Assembly (NCBI GenBank): GCA_021776825.1
Contig: JAJFFG010000064.1
Coordinates: 1-64,000, forward strand
Direction of reading: 5' to 3'
Source of the DNA: Planctomycetota bacterium
GTDB lineage: Bacteria > Planctomycetota > JAJSAM01 > JAJVHW01
Length of the DNA: 64,000 nt
The notes below the pieces were generated by a model. It was given only the letters and a program-made list of their open reading frames with translations, was not told the origin of the DNA and did no database searches. The translations under genes were made by a program, and so were the position numbers. This document shows positions 17,971-26,719 of this stretch, piece after piece (positions within the stretch are counted from its first letter, which is position 1; every line of letters begins with the position of its first letter).

Positions 17971-19740
17971 ATGCAGGTTCGTCGCCGAGTGGGTGCACAC
18001 GTGGCGCGAGTGGTTCTGGCGACGGTGACCTGTCCGGTCATGGCGGCGCTGATCTGTCTGGTCCTGGCGGGGCCGGCGTGGGCTCACGGCGGGCAGTACT
18101 CGAACCCGCCGCTCTATCGACCGGGGCGCAACGTCGGCCCGGGGCCGACCGTGCCGGGGCCGACACCGCGACGCGGGCCGCCGACACCCAAGGAGGTCAC
18201 GCCGTCCGTCACCTCGTCGACGACGTCGCGACTCGGCCCCGACGACTGGCAGAGCTGGTGGCTGTCGCAGCGTGGCTCGCTGCTCGCCGGGCGCTTCGTC
18301 GGTGCGACGACGCCGTCGCCACGCGAGCGCGTATCGACGGAGCGACAGCGCGTGCTGGATGTGCTCCTGCTGGCTGCCGACCACGACAACGAAGACATCG
18401 CGACGTCCGCGCTCGTGGCCCTCGGTCGGCTCGGCGCCGCAGCGGCCGAAGCGCCCCTCGTCGCGACGCTGCGAGACGCATCGAAGACGCAGTCGGTTCG
18501 CGAAGCGGCGGCGTGTGGGCTGGCGTTGCTGGGGCAGCGTCCCGACTCCGAGGCGCCACGCCACGCTCTCGAGTCGGTAGCGATGGCGTCCAGCCTGCCG
18601 TCGCGCCTGCGCGCCATCGCCGCCCACGCCCTCGGGCTGCGTGGGGAGAAGGAGTCGCAGCAGCTTCTCTCGGGGCTTGCGGCGAGCACGTCGACGGATG
18701 CCGATGTCTCGGCTGCCGCCGCTTCCGCGCTCGGGCTCGCGAACGCCTCGGGCAGCGTCTGGGTCCTCGATCGACTGCTCGAAAAGGGCCGCCCCGACGA
18801 TCCCGACTCGGGACTGGTCCGGGCCTACGCGGCACACGGGCTGGCTGCTGCCGAGAGCACGTCGTCGCTGCCGTTGCTACGGCGCATGATCAGCGACGAC
18901 GACCCCCTCGTGCGCAAGTCCGCGATGCTCGCGGCGACCGCGCTCTCCGCACGCGACGACGCCGTGACGGAGCGCGAGCTGCGCCGACGCCTCGACCGCG
19001 ACAAGGACGTCTCCTGCCGCGACGTCGCCGTGCTCTGTCTCGGTCGCCTCGGCCATGCGCGATCCGAGAAGGTGCTGCTGGACGCCTGGCAGGGTGGCCG
19101 GGCCGTGCACCGGACCTACGCGGCGACCGCGCTCGGACTCTGGGCGCGTAAGCGGGGTGACACCAAGGCTTGCATCCCCGTCCGGCGGGCGCTCTCGGGC
19201 AGCACGCCGCTGCCGCTGCGCGGCGCGGCGACGGTGGCGCTCGCGGTGGCCCGGGATCGCGCGAGCGGCGCGTTCCTGATCAGTGCCGTCGAGGGACACG
19301 GCGATGCCGGCGTGCGCGCGCTGGCGGCGTCCGTCCTCCCTGAGATCACCGACCGCGCCGACGCAGCGCCGGTGCTGCGTCGGCTGCTGGCCAGCGGCGT
19401 CGATCCGCAGGTCCGGCGTGAGGCGGCGCGCGCCCTGGGCGCTCTGGGTGATGTCGAGTCCACTCCCGCGTTGATCAAGGTCATCGAGAGCGAGGACAGC
19501 CTCTACGAACGCGCCTCCGCGACGGTCGCGCTCGGGCGCATCGGCGGACCGGGCTCGGTGGACAGACTGCTGAAGATCCTCGAGACGGAGGCGAACGCCG
19601 AGATGCTCCGCGCTCTGGCTGCGGTGTCGCTCGGTATCCTGCTCGAACACGAGAACGCGCAGCCGCTGCATGCGGTGGCGACGGATCTCTACTGGGGCGT
19701 GACCACCGAGTCCGTCTCGGAACTCCTCACGATTCTCTGA
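17971..19740 (+). CDS. Secreted HEAT-repeat protein
   Basis: A 589-residue exported protein. The ATG follows GGAGGAGGG, and the signal peptide ends in LVLAGPAWA. After a Pro-rich linker (about 35-85) the protein consists of HEAT/PBS-lyase-like repeats to the end: EDIATSALVALGRLGAAAAE, ASVLPEITDRADAAPVLRRL, RREAARALGALGDVESTPA. Such solenoids act as protein-binding scaffolds; in Planctomycetota they are frequently exported. It is divergent to the other HEAT gene at 16476, sharing a control region. No enzymatic domain is visible, and its partner is unknown. Confidence 0.85.
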   Translation: MQVRRRVGAHVARVVLATVTCPVMAALICLVLAGPAWAHGGQYSNPPLYRPGRNVGPGPTVPGPTPRRGPPTPKEVTPSVTSSTTSRLGPDDWQSWWLSQRGSLLAGRFVGATTPSPRERVSTERQRVLDVLLLAADHDNEDIATSALVALGRLGAAAAEAPLVATLRDASKTQSVREAAACGLALLGQRPDSEAPRHALESVAMASSLPSRLRAIAAHALGLRGEKESQQLLSGLAASTSTDADVSAAAASALGLANASGSVWVLDRLLEKGRPDDPDSGLVRAYAAHGLAAAESTSSLPLLRRMISDDDPLVRKSAMLAATALSARDDAVTERELRRRLDRDKDVSCRDVAVLCLGRLGHARSEKVLLDAWQGGRAVHRTYAATALGLWARKRGDTKACIPVRRALSGSTPLPLRGAATVALAVARDRASGAFLISAVEGHGDAGVRALAASVLPEITDRADAAPVLRRLLASGVDPQVRREAARALGALGDVESTPALIKVIESEDSLYERASATVALGRIGGPGSVDRLLKILETEANAEMLRALAAVSLGILLEHENAQPLHAVATDLYWGVTTESVSELLTIL

Positions 19741-19816
19741 CTGGTCCGCGCCGCGCTGCGGTCGAGGGCTGCCTCACGGGTCAGGTGATCATCGTCGACT
19801 GACGCGACGCCGCGCC

Positions 19817-22561
19817 TCAGCGGTCGTCGAGCTGCACCTCGACGTGCACCGTGCGATCGGCTTCGACGACGGCATCGACCTCGCGCGAGCCGAGCTCGTC
19901 GGTCCACACGCGGACGCGGTACGTGCCGGGCTCAAGGACGCGGATGACGAGCGACGGCCCGGTCCCCTGGAGGGAGGGTCCGTAGCTCGCGGAGTCAGGC
20001 GTGCGGGTGACGAACGACGGGTCGATTGATGTGCCGCTGGGGTCATGGATCTCGCAGTTGGCCCTGATCAGCGCGCCCTCGGCATTGCGGGCGGCGATCT
20101 CGAGCCGTCCGCCGAGACGCACGTCGTAGGTCTGCTCGGTGACGGCGCCGTCGCGCAGGTCGATCTCGTCGTGGATTGCGAGGTAGCGCTCCGGGTGCAT
20201 CGGTGTGCTCGCCTCGGGGTAGATCGTCACGGACGAGCGACCGGGCACAAGGTCATCGAAGACCAGTCGACCGTCGTCTGCTGCGACCTTCCCCGAGCGG
20301 CCGTCCTCTCCGACGCGGATCTCGATCTCGCCGCTGTCGCGCGGTGCGAGGATCGGCTGGACGCTCACGTGCGCGTGCCGCAGTAGCGAGCCGTCTGCGC
20401 GTCGCAGCACGACCGCGAACGACGCCGTCGCCGGCGGACGTCGTGAGAAGTCGGCGTGCGCCTCGGTGCGCGAGCCCGGCGGCCCCGTCCTTACGACGAT
20501 GTCCTTCGGCTCGGAACCCTCGATCCAGATCTTCACCGCGTACTCGGTGTCGGGCCGTGCTCCGAGCAGGAACGATCCGGGTTTGCGCGGCATCACCTGT
20601 GTGATGAGGTCGCCGTCGCGCGTCATCGCGCCCCACGTTTTCGCCTCGGCTCCTTCGAGGGGCAGACCCTCGCGCGTGGCCAGCACGTCGAGGAGCGCGC
20701 CCTGCAGGTCGAGCGCAACGTCGGGGTCGCCGGGCCGCCACTCCTGAGCGCGCTCGGCGATGAGGTCGGCTGTCGCGTGAATGCGGTCGGGGATGATGAA
20801 CAGCAACCCGTGCGGCGTCGGCGCGCGTTCCCCGGCGGCGACGCGATGAGGCACCGGGGAGAGACCGTCGATCGTAAACGTCCCGTCTCGTGCGACGTCG
20901 CCCCGAAGGCCGGTGCGGAGCACCAGGTCGTCCGTGATCAGCAGCTCCTCGGCGCGCGCCCGCAGTCGCTGCCCCTCGTGACGCATCTGGGCGCCGGCGA
21001 CTCGGAAGGGCTGGCCGGCATCGGAGATCGGACTGGCCGCCACGTTGCGCTCGTCGATCGGCATCCCGTGGTCCACGGTGAGGCGACCGCGGAGCTCGAC
21101 GGACGCGGCGAGGCTCATGGTCGAGAGTGTGCGTTCGGTGCCCGCGGGCGCCGTGCCCCGCACCGCGGCGGGCTGGAGCGCGCGGTCGTGAGGAATGGCG
21201 AGCACGATGTGCGTCTGGTCAGGCGCCACCCGCAGGCGATACGTCCCCTCAGCGTCGGTCCATGTGGCGTCGACGGGAGCGGCCTCGATGCGCCCACCGA
21301 CGACCGCGTACGCGATCACGCGCACCGCCGCCTCGTCCGGGCGAACTACGTCGCCGATCAAGATCCCCGCAGGAACGAGAACGACGTCGAGCTCGGCGCC
21401 GGGAGCGTTGGGGGCATGCCGCGCATCCCAGGCAACCGGCACCGTGGTTGGGACGTGCACCGGGCTGCTGACAGTGAGGCGGATCTCGCCGACGTCTGCT
21501 CCGTCGACGTGCAGGGGCAACTCGAGCGTGGACGTCGACTTGGTCACCGATGTCGCGAGGAGTGGCCGTGCGTGCAACCCGGGGGGGCGCCACTCGGCAA
21601 GGCTGATCCGATATCGCTGCGTCGTGGCCTCGGTGGTCTCGGCCAGGGCGTCGACGATTCGGAGAACGAGACGTGGGGGAGGTGGCCCTGATTCGTCGCC
21701 GATGGTGTCCGCGTCCCCTGCAACGACGTCGGTCGCGGAGGGAGCTGCGCTGATCGGGTCTGCGGCGTCCGGAGACGGCGCGCGCCGCCGCGTCGACGCA
21801 GGGTCGTCGTCGAGCACCACTCCCGCACGCGAGATCTCGACCTCGTCCCCGTCATCACTCGGTAGCAGAACAGCGAGCAGCGCCAGTCCCACGGCGCCCG
21901 CCACCACGATCTTCCACGTCGATGCCATCAGTAGTGCTCCCCTCCCCACGGTCTCCGTCGCCGCCGCAGCCGCGATGGGCCGAGCGAGTGGGCGGGAGAC
22001 ACCAGACGGATGGAGTGCGATCAACGGCAGCAGAGCGTGTCGCCACGTGCGATCGCCGCCTCCGTGCTGGGCGTCGAGCGACGTCCTGAGCAGCGCCAGT
22101 GCGCGGCGGGTTCGCGTCCGCACGGTCTCGACCGGAACGCCGAGGCGCTCGGCCGCCTCCGCCGGCGTCAGCTCCTCGCGATAGCGCAGGAGCAGCGTGC
22201 TGCGGTACGGCTCGCGGAGTGCGAGCACGGCCTCGGCAATGCCACGCCCTGTCTCGGCGCGCTCGACCGTCTCGGCGGCACCCGGCTCGGCCGGTCGTTC
22301 CGTGTGCGTCCGCTGCTCCCGCGCCTCGCGTCGACGCTCCGAGCGAACGACCTGCAGCGCCGCGTTGCGCGTGACGCGGGCGAGCCAGCCTCGGACCGAC
22401 GTCAGGCGCGATGGCGGGGCCGCGATTGCCGCTGCCCATACGTTCTGTGCGACGTCGTCCGCGAGTGGGCGGTCGCCGACCAGCTGTCGAGCGAGGCGCT
22501 CGACGAACTGACGCTCCGTGAGGAGCAGGGCCACGGTCTCTCGGTGCACGATGTCATCCAT
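19817..22561 (-). CDS. ECF sigma factor fused to membrane anchor and regulatory-like beta domains
   Basis: A 914-residue fusion. Residues about 15-80 are sigma region 2 (DRPLADDVAQNVWAAA; VRGWLARVTRNAALQVVRS) and about 105-160 region 4 with its helix-turn-helix (LREPYRSTLLLRYREE; TPAEAAERLGVPVETVRTR). A transmembrane helix follows (about 215-234, KIVVAGAVGLALLAVLLP), then roughly 680 residues of carboxypeptidase-regulatory-like beta modules (DAEGTYRLRVAPDQTHIVL; DGRLVFDDLVPGRSSVTIY). The sigma part would sit in the cytoplasm and the large tail outside. Extended ECF factors are known from Planctomycetota. The start overlaps the upstream hydrolase stop by eight bases, so the two are translationally coupled. 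No separate anti-sigma gene is adjacent; the tail may be the sensor. Confidence 0.88.
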   Translation of the reverse strand: MDDIVHRETVALLLTERQFVERLARQLVGDRPLADDVAQNVWAAAIAAPPSRLTSVRGWLARVTRNAALQVVRSERRREAREQRTHTERPAEPGAAETVERAETGRGIAEAVLALREPYRSTLLLRYREELTPAEAAERLGVPVETVRTRTRRALALLRTSLDAQHGGGDRTWRHALLPLIALHPSGVSRPLARPIAAAAATETVGRGALLMASTWKIVVAGAVGLALLAVLLPSDDGDEVEISRAGVVLDDDPASTRRRAPSPDAADPISAAPSATDVVAGDADTIGDESGPPPPRLVLRIVDALAETTEATTQRYRISLAEWRPPGLHARPLLATSVTKSTSTLELPLHVDGADVGEIRLTVSSPVHVPTTVPVAWDARHAPNAPGAELDVVLVPAGILIGDVVRPDEAAVRVIAYAVVGGRIEAAPVDATWTDAEGTYRLRVAPDQTHIVLAIPHDRALQPAAVRGTAPAGTERTLSTMSLAASVELRGRLTVDHGMPIDERNVAASPISDAGQPFRVAGAQMRHEGQRLRARAEELLITDDLVLRTGLRGDVARDGTFTIDGLSPVPHRVAAGERAPTPHGLLFIIPDRIHATADLIAERAQEWRPGDPDVALDLQGALLDVLATREGLPLEGAEAKTWGAMTRDGDLITQVMPRKPGSFLLGARPDTEYAVKIWIEGSEPKDIVVRTGPPGSRTEAHADFSRRPPATASFAVVLRRADGSLLRHAHVSVQPILAPRDSGEIEIRVGEDGRSGKVAADDGRLVFDDLVPGRSSVTIYPEASTPMHPERYLAIHDEIDLRDGAVTEQTYDVRLGGRLEIAARNAEGALIRANCEIHDPSGTSIDPSFVTRTPDSASYGPSLQGTGPSLVIRVLEPGTYRVRVWTDELGSREVDAVVEADRTVHVEVQLDDR

Positions 22562-23456
22562 CCTGCCCGTTCAGTGCCGCCGACTCGCGCCAGCGGTTCA
22601 GCTTTTCTCGGTCGATCCCGTCCCCGAGACGCGCGAACAGCCGGTCGATCGCTGCTGCGAAGCGTCGCCGCTCCTCGGCGTCCATCCGATCGTTGTGGCC
22701 ACGCGTCAGAACGACGGCCTCCTTGGGGCCCGCGAACGCATCGAAGACCAGACGTTGGTACGCGTACGGCACCACGCGATCGGCTCGCGACATGGCGAAC
22801 ACCGCCGGCGCATCGATCTCGGGAGCCGTGTCGAGCGCGTTCAGGGCGACGGGGACCTGCAGCGCGGTGGGCAGCGCCAGGAGCCACAGGTTCCACCATC
22901 CGTGTCGGACGAGGATCAGTCGCCGCAGGGGCGGTGGGTTGCGGAGGACGAGTCCCGCGACGTCGCGCTGCGCGGCCACGCAGAGCGCGGCACTCGTGCC
23001 GATGCTCTCGCCCCAGCAGAGGATGGGTGTCTCCACCGCGTGGTGCGCGAGCGCGTCGTACGTCGCCAGGGCCGCGTCAGGGATCGCGGCGAGATCGGCC
23101 TCGCCCTCGCTGCCTCCGTAGCCCGGGAAGTTGACGGCCCAGACCTCGACGGGACGCGCCCCGAACGTCCCGGCGACCGAGGCGGCGATCCGCTCGGCAC
23201 GATCGGCGTTCCCCGCGAATGCCAGCACGGCGGCGCCGATCGGCGCGACCGCCGCTCCGGGGGAGCGCGCCACCCACACCTCGAGGTCTCCCTCAACGCG
23301 TTCGATCACCCGGCGCTCGATGCCGGGCTGCCGCACAGGTTGTCGCGACGGGTGGAGCAGCAGCGTGTTCGCGCACCCGCTCGTGACGATCGCCAGAAAC
23401 ACGAAGGCGAGCAGCCCCCAGGTCTGGAACTCTCCGGCGGTTCGAGCGCGTTCCAT
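22554..23456 (-). CDS. Alpha/beta-hydrolase lipoprotein
   Basis: About 300 residues. The ATG at 23456 follows AAGGGAG and gives a lipoprotein signal (LLAFVFLAIVTSGC, lipid-modified Cys at about 28). The catalytic fold is clear: oxyanion region VNFPGYGGSEGE, nucleophile elbow GESIGTSAA with Ser at about 151, an acid near MSRADRVVPY and the His in LTRGHNDRM. This matches the serine-hydrolase group of BAAT/DUF-type alpha/beta hydrolases such as the FrsA/YqkD class. It would hydrolyse an ester or peptide at the cell envelope. Its last eight bases overlap the ECF-sigma fusion start, implying a shared transcript and linked function. Confidence 0.85.
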   Translation of the reverse strand: MERARTAGEFQTWGLLAFVFLAIVTSGCANTLLLHPSRQPVRQPGIERRVIERVEGDLEVWVARSPGAAVAPIGAAVLAFAGNADRAERIAASVAGTFGARPVEVWAVNFPGYGGSEGEADLAAIPDAALATYDALAHHAVETPILCWGESIGTSAALCVAAQRDVAGLVLRNPPPLRRLILVRHGWWNLWLLALPTALQVPVALNALDTAPEIDAPAVFAMSRADRVVPYAYQRLVFDAFAGPKEAVVLTRGHNDRMDAEERRRFAAAIDRLFARLGDGIDREKLNRWRESAALNGQDG

Positions 23457-23544
23457 CCGATCTCCCTTGCGTGCCGCGAGACCGTACCTGCACCGCGCGC
23501 GTTCGTTGACGTCGACAGCGCGATCGGCGAACCACGTCGCCACG

Positions 23545-24018
23545 ATGTACCCGGGACCCGAGGTCTGGCACGAGGCCGGGCACGCCATCGTGGCGCGCTG
23601 GCAGGGCGGCGTCGTGCGCTCCGTGACGATCGAGTCGGAGCGCGACGATCACCAGGGGCACACGGAGGTCGCCTGGATCGGTCTCGATGCGCGCGAGAGG
23701 GCGCGACGCTCGGCGATGGTCGCGCTCGGCGGCCCGGTCGCGGAATTGCTCGAGGGAGACCTCGATCCCGACTGGGTCGACGTCGCGGTACTGGATGCCC
23801 TGCACGCGTGGCGAGGCGACTGGGCGGAGGCCGATGCGTGCCTGTGCGAACTGTCCCCGTCGGGCGCGGAGCGCGATGCACTGCGCATGTCCATGCTGCG
23901 CGAGATCGCTGCGTTCCTCAGCGACGCCGACGTGCGCGAGCGCCTCGCCCGCGTGGCCGACGCTCTCGATGCTCACGGGACCCTCGACGAGACCCTGTTC
24001 GACGACGCTCTGGGGTAG
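23545..24018 (+). CDS. Small HEAGH zinc-metalloprotease-like protein
   Basis: A 157-residue protein with the zinc motif HEAGHAIVARWQGG (His9, Glu10, His13) right at the N-terminus, followed by VRSVTIESERDDHQGHTEVAW and RSAMVALGGPVAELLEGD. This layout matches the peptidase domain of FtsH (M41), without its ATPase and membrane parts; an acidic third ligand could be among DLDPDWVDVAVLDAL. Stand-alone M41-like proteins are known but uncharacterised. The ATG at 23545 is used; the open frame upstream lies antisense to the hydrolase. It is followed 22 bases later by the secreted beta-domain gene. Protease activity is inferred. Confidence 0.75.
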   Translation: MYPGPEVWHEAGHAIVARWQGGVVRSVTIESERDDHQGHTEVAWIGLDARERARRSAMVALGGPVAELLEGDLDPDWVDVAVLDALHAWRGDWAEADACLCELSPSGAERDALRMSMLREIAAFLSDADVRERLARVADALDAHGTLDETLFDDALG

Positions 24019-24040
24019 CTCGGCGCGTTATCGTGCGGGT

Positions 24041-25579
24041 GTGCAACGCCGCGTCGCTGTCGTCGTCTCGCTTGCCGCGCTCCTAATCGCCGCGGCAGGT
24101 CTCGCGATGTGTGAGAGCGGCGAGCCGCCGCTGGCCCCATCGGTCACTCCGGTCGCGGCCGACGCAGGGGTCCTTGCTGATCTCGACGTCGGGCGCCAAT
24201 CGCGTGGGCGTGCCTCCGACCGTCCCGGGGCGACGGTTCAAGATGGGTCGAGCGCCGTCGACGCGAGCGCGAACGGAGCGGGCAGAATCGCGTTGCGCGA
24301 CGCGCAGGTGATACGCGAACACGACTACGGAGTCGACGCCACCGGGCCGACCGGTCGGGTCGAGGCCCTCATGCTGAAGGACGGTCGCCCGTTCCAAGGC
24401 GGCCACGTCTGCTTCTTCTCAGAGGACCAGTTCGTCGAGCCCGCGCCGTGGGACGGCGTGAGGTCCAGCGCCGACGCCCACCTCGGCGTGCCGTTCCCGA
24501 CGGGCCTGTGGCCCCACTTCGATCCCGTGCTTGGGTCCGGTGGCCCCGTACGCCAGTTCGAGATCGCGCGCGGCATGACCGATGCCGAGGGGCGCGTGAC
24601 GCTCAACGTTCCCGCCGATCGCTCTCTCGTCACGTGCGTGCTAATCGGCATGAGCGGCATTCCGTTGACGTCGCAGCCGCGTGTACGCGTCGACGAAGGC
24701 GGCAAGGTCGCCATCACGATCGAGGCGGCACAGCAGCGCACGGTTCGGGGGCGCTGCGTCGACGGCGACGGCGAGCCGCTCGAGGGCATCCTGGTCCAGG
24801 TGCTCTCGCCACTCGCGGAACGACCGGTGTCCCGGCTGGCGCACACGACGAAGACCGGCGAGTTCAGCGTGGACGTGTTCGGCGATGACCCGGAGGTCCG
24901 TGTTCGGGCCGTCTGGAACTACGCGAAGTACCCGCTGGGGATCTACGAGTCCGAGTCGGAGGTGCCCCCGGTCCCGGCAGAGACAACCGTCTCGGGCATC
25001 GTGCCGGGCGAGGGCGACGTCCACATCTGGATGCAGCCTGCGCCGCTCGTGTTCATCGAGCTGACGATCCCGGAGTCGGGCTTTCGCTTCGACCACCTTC
25101 AGATCGAGGGCCTCGCGTTCGATCCGCGAAGCGCGGCCTGGGGGCGTCTCGGAGGCCCGCTGTACGGGCACAGCCAGCGCGCCGGCGGTGGCGGCGCGGT
25201 CGTCGGGGTGCCCAAGAGCGTTGCCGTTCGTCCGCTCCTGGTGTGGGGTCTGGGCTGGGCCGTCACCGCCATCGACCCTCGCGGACGCGAACGCCTGGCC
25301 GTCGCGATAACGCGCGGACGCCGCACGAGCGTGCAAGGCTCCGGCTGGCGCGCGACCGATCAGATTCGTGTCATCGCAATTCTCGGCCCGCCGGGCGCAG
25401 AGCTCCCGTGCATCTGGGTCGACGGCGACCTCGGTCACGTGGATCGATGGGCGCACGACAACTCTCCCATCTCGGCGATCGAGTTCCAGATCGTCCGCGA
25501 CGGCGTCGTCGTCGGCCGCAGCGCCCGCGTGCCCGCAGGGACAGACGCGGCGGAACCGGTCGTCATCGATCTCGACTGA
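24041..25579 (+). CDS. Exported protein with carboxypeptidase-regulatory-like domains
   Basis: About 512 residues from a GTG at 24041. An N-terminal hydrophobic segment (VAVVVSLAALLIAAAGLAMC) is a signal or anchor; the Cys is not in a strong lipobox. The rest is built of beta-sandwich modules like those of carboxypeptidase regulatory or SpaA-type domains: VEALMLKDGRPFQGGHVCFF, VRGRCVDGDGEPLEGILVQV and TKTGEFSVDVFGDDPEV. It is of the same architectural class as the proteins at 33722 and 42361 and as the tail of the ECF-sigma fusion. Likely envelope-located; the ligand is unknown. Confidence 0.75.
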   Translation: MQRRVAVVVSLAALLIAAAGLAMCESGEPPLAPSVTPVAADAGVLADLDVGRQSRGRASDRPGATVQDGSSAVDASANGAGRIALRDAQVIREHDYGVDATGPTGRVEALMLKDGRPFQGGHVCFFSEDQFVEPAPWDGVRSSADAHLGVPFPTGLWPHFDPVLGSGGPVRQFEIARGMTDAEGRVTLNVPADRSLVTCVLIGMSGIPLTSQPRVRVDEGGKVAITIEAAQQRTVRGRCVDGDGEPLEGILVQVLSPLAERPVSRLAHTTKTGEFSVDVFGDDPEVRVRAVWNYAKYPLGIYESESEVPPVPAETTVSGIVPGEGDVHIWMQPAPLVFIELTIPESGFRFDHLQIEGLAFDPRSAAWGRLGGPLYGHSQRAGGGGAVVGVPKSVAVRPLLVWGLGWAVTAIDPRGRERLAVAITRGRRTSVQGSGWRATDQIRVIAILGPPGAELPCIWVDGDLGHVDRWAHDNSPISAIEFQIVRDGVVVGRSARVPAGTDAAEPVVIDLD

Positions 25580-25597
25580 GCCGGCCCAGCGCCCGCG

Positions 25598-26239
25598 TCA
25601 GGAGATGCGGTAGACGCAGCGCTCGTCGCCGTCGAGTAGGTGTGACTCGCGCTCGACGCTGACGCCGGGTCCGAGCGTCGCGCGGAACACGTCGAGCTCG
25701 ACGCGACACAGGCTGAGGCACGCCGTCGCAGCCGCGCAGATCGGGCAGTGGTTCTCGATCAGGAGGTACGTGCCTCGCCCAGCGCGGCGCACCTCGGCCA
25801 TGTAGCCCTCGCGCGTTCGCTGCGCAGCCAGCGCCTTGACGCGCGCGTGGAGGCTGGCAGACGGCGGCGGCATCTGCGCCGAGTACTGCCGAACCTGCGC
25901 GGCGCCGCGCGTGTCCACGATCCGGTCGAGCGCCTCGTCACCGAGCGACTCGCGGATGGCATCGATCAGTCCGACCGTGAGCTCGCCGTGGCGATCGGGG
26001 AACAGCGTCATCGCGCGCGGCGTGAGTCGCCAGCGCCGGGAAGGGCGACCGCGACCCTCGGCGGCTTGCTGCTCGGAGGTGACGAGAGCCTGCTGTTCGA
26101 GTCCTTGCAGGTGTTGCCGCACAGCGACCGGCGTGAGCTCGAGGCGTGCGGCGATCTCCGAGGCCGTCGACGCACCGTCGGTCTTCAAGCTCTCGGCGAC
26201 GCGCCGCCGCGCAGGGCTGAGCTCCTCGGTGTCGGCCAT
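25598..26239 (-). CDS. SufR-like HTH regulator with C-terminal cysteine cluster
   Basis: A 213-residue regulator. Residues about 10-75 are a winged helix-turn-helix (TASEIAARLELTPVAVRQHL; GRGRPSRRWRLT wing). The C-terminal part has a cysteine cluster: Cys165, 168, 174 and 178 (ENHCPICAAATACLSLCR) and Cys208 (DERCVYRI). This pattern is typical of the SufR/DeoR-like family that binds an iron-sulfur cluster and represses Fe-S assembly or stress genes. Here no suf genes are adjacent; instead it diverges from the VOC/FMN-reductase operon, which is its probable target. Two direct repeats in the shared intergenic region could be its operator. Confidence 0.87.
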   Translation of the reverse strand: MADTEELSPARRRVAESLKTDGASTASEIAARLELTPVAVRQHLQGLEQQALVTSEQQAAEGRGRPSRRWRLTPRAMTLFPDRHGELTVGLIDAIRESLGDEALDRIVDTRGAAQVRQYSAQMPPPSASLHARVKALAAQRTREGYMAEVRRAGRGTYLLIENHCPICAAATACLSLCRVELDVFRATLGPGVSVERESHLLDGDERCVYRIS

Positions 26240-26264
26240 CGGGAGAGGTTAGGCGTCGTCGTCT

Positions 26265-26312
26265 AATTTAGAAAGAGATCGCTTGCTATATGCGCCCTCT
26301 CAATATAGAAAG
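26265..26312. promoter_or_regulatory. Putative operator: AT-rich direct repeats
   Basis: AATTTAGAAAG (26265-26275) and AATATAGAAAG (26302-26312) differ at one base and are spaced 37 bases apart, in the 105-base region between the divergent SufR-like regulator and the VOC gene. This region is strikingly AT-rich for the window. Repeats of this kind fit binding sites for the regulator and/or a promoter for the operon; function is inferred from position. Confidence 0.5.
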
Positions 26313-26344
26313 TCCTGGCTTGTGAATATCAATGAGGAGGCGCC

Positions 26345-26719
26345 ATGCGACTCGAGCACGTCAATCTCACGGTCGCGGACCTCGAACGGTCCGTGACGTT
26401 CTACTCTCGACTCTTCGGCTGGACCGTTCGCTGGAGCGGCCACACCACGAGTGGCATGCCCGCCGCGCACGTCGGCGACGCGGACTCGTACGTTGCGCTG
26501 TTCGAGGGCGTCGCCCGTGAGGTCCCCGTCGACTACGAGCACGTCGGCTTCAACCACTTCGGCGTGGTCGTCGACGACCTCGACGCCGTGAAGGTCCGCC
26601 TGGCCGAACTCGACACGCCGATCTCGTTCGAACCCGAGTACGAGCCGGGCCGTCGCGTCTACGTCTTCGATCCGGACGGCCACGAGGTCGAGCTCATCGA
26701 CTACGCGGTGGCGTCATGA
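26345..26719 (+). CDS. VOC/glyoxalase-family protein
   Basis: A 124-residue VOC protein with both half-domains: RLEHVNLTVADLERSVTFYS, then FNHFGVVVDDLDAVKVRLAE and VYVFDPDGHEVELIDY. His5, the second-half His and the C-terminal Glu are in the usual metal-ligand positions for glyoxalase I-like enzymes. AGGAGG (26335-26340) precedes the ATG by four bases, giving strong expected translation. Its stop overlaps the next gene's start by four bases (ATGA). Under the SufR-like regulator it may act with the flavin reductase in electrophile or redox stress. Confidence 0.9.
   Translation: MRLEHVNLTVADLERSVTFYSRLFGWTVRWSGHTTSGMPAAHVGDADSYVALFEGVAREVPVDYEHVGFNHFGVVVDDLDAVKVRLAELDTPISFEPEYEPGRRVYVFDPDGHEVELIDYAVAS

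Noticed and set aside
16372-18837. 821-codon minus-strand open frame
   Set aside because: Arg-rich shadow of the two HEAT genes in opposite orientations, and it spans the promoter region between them.
18078-19151. 357-codon frame inside the HEAT gene
   Set aside because: Shadow frame; the true frame shows regular HEAT repeats.
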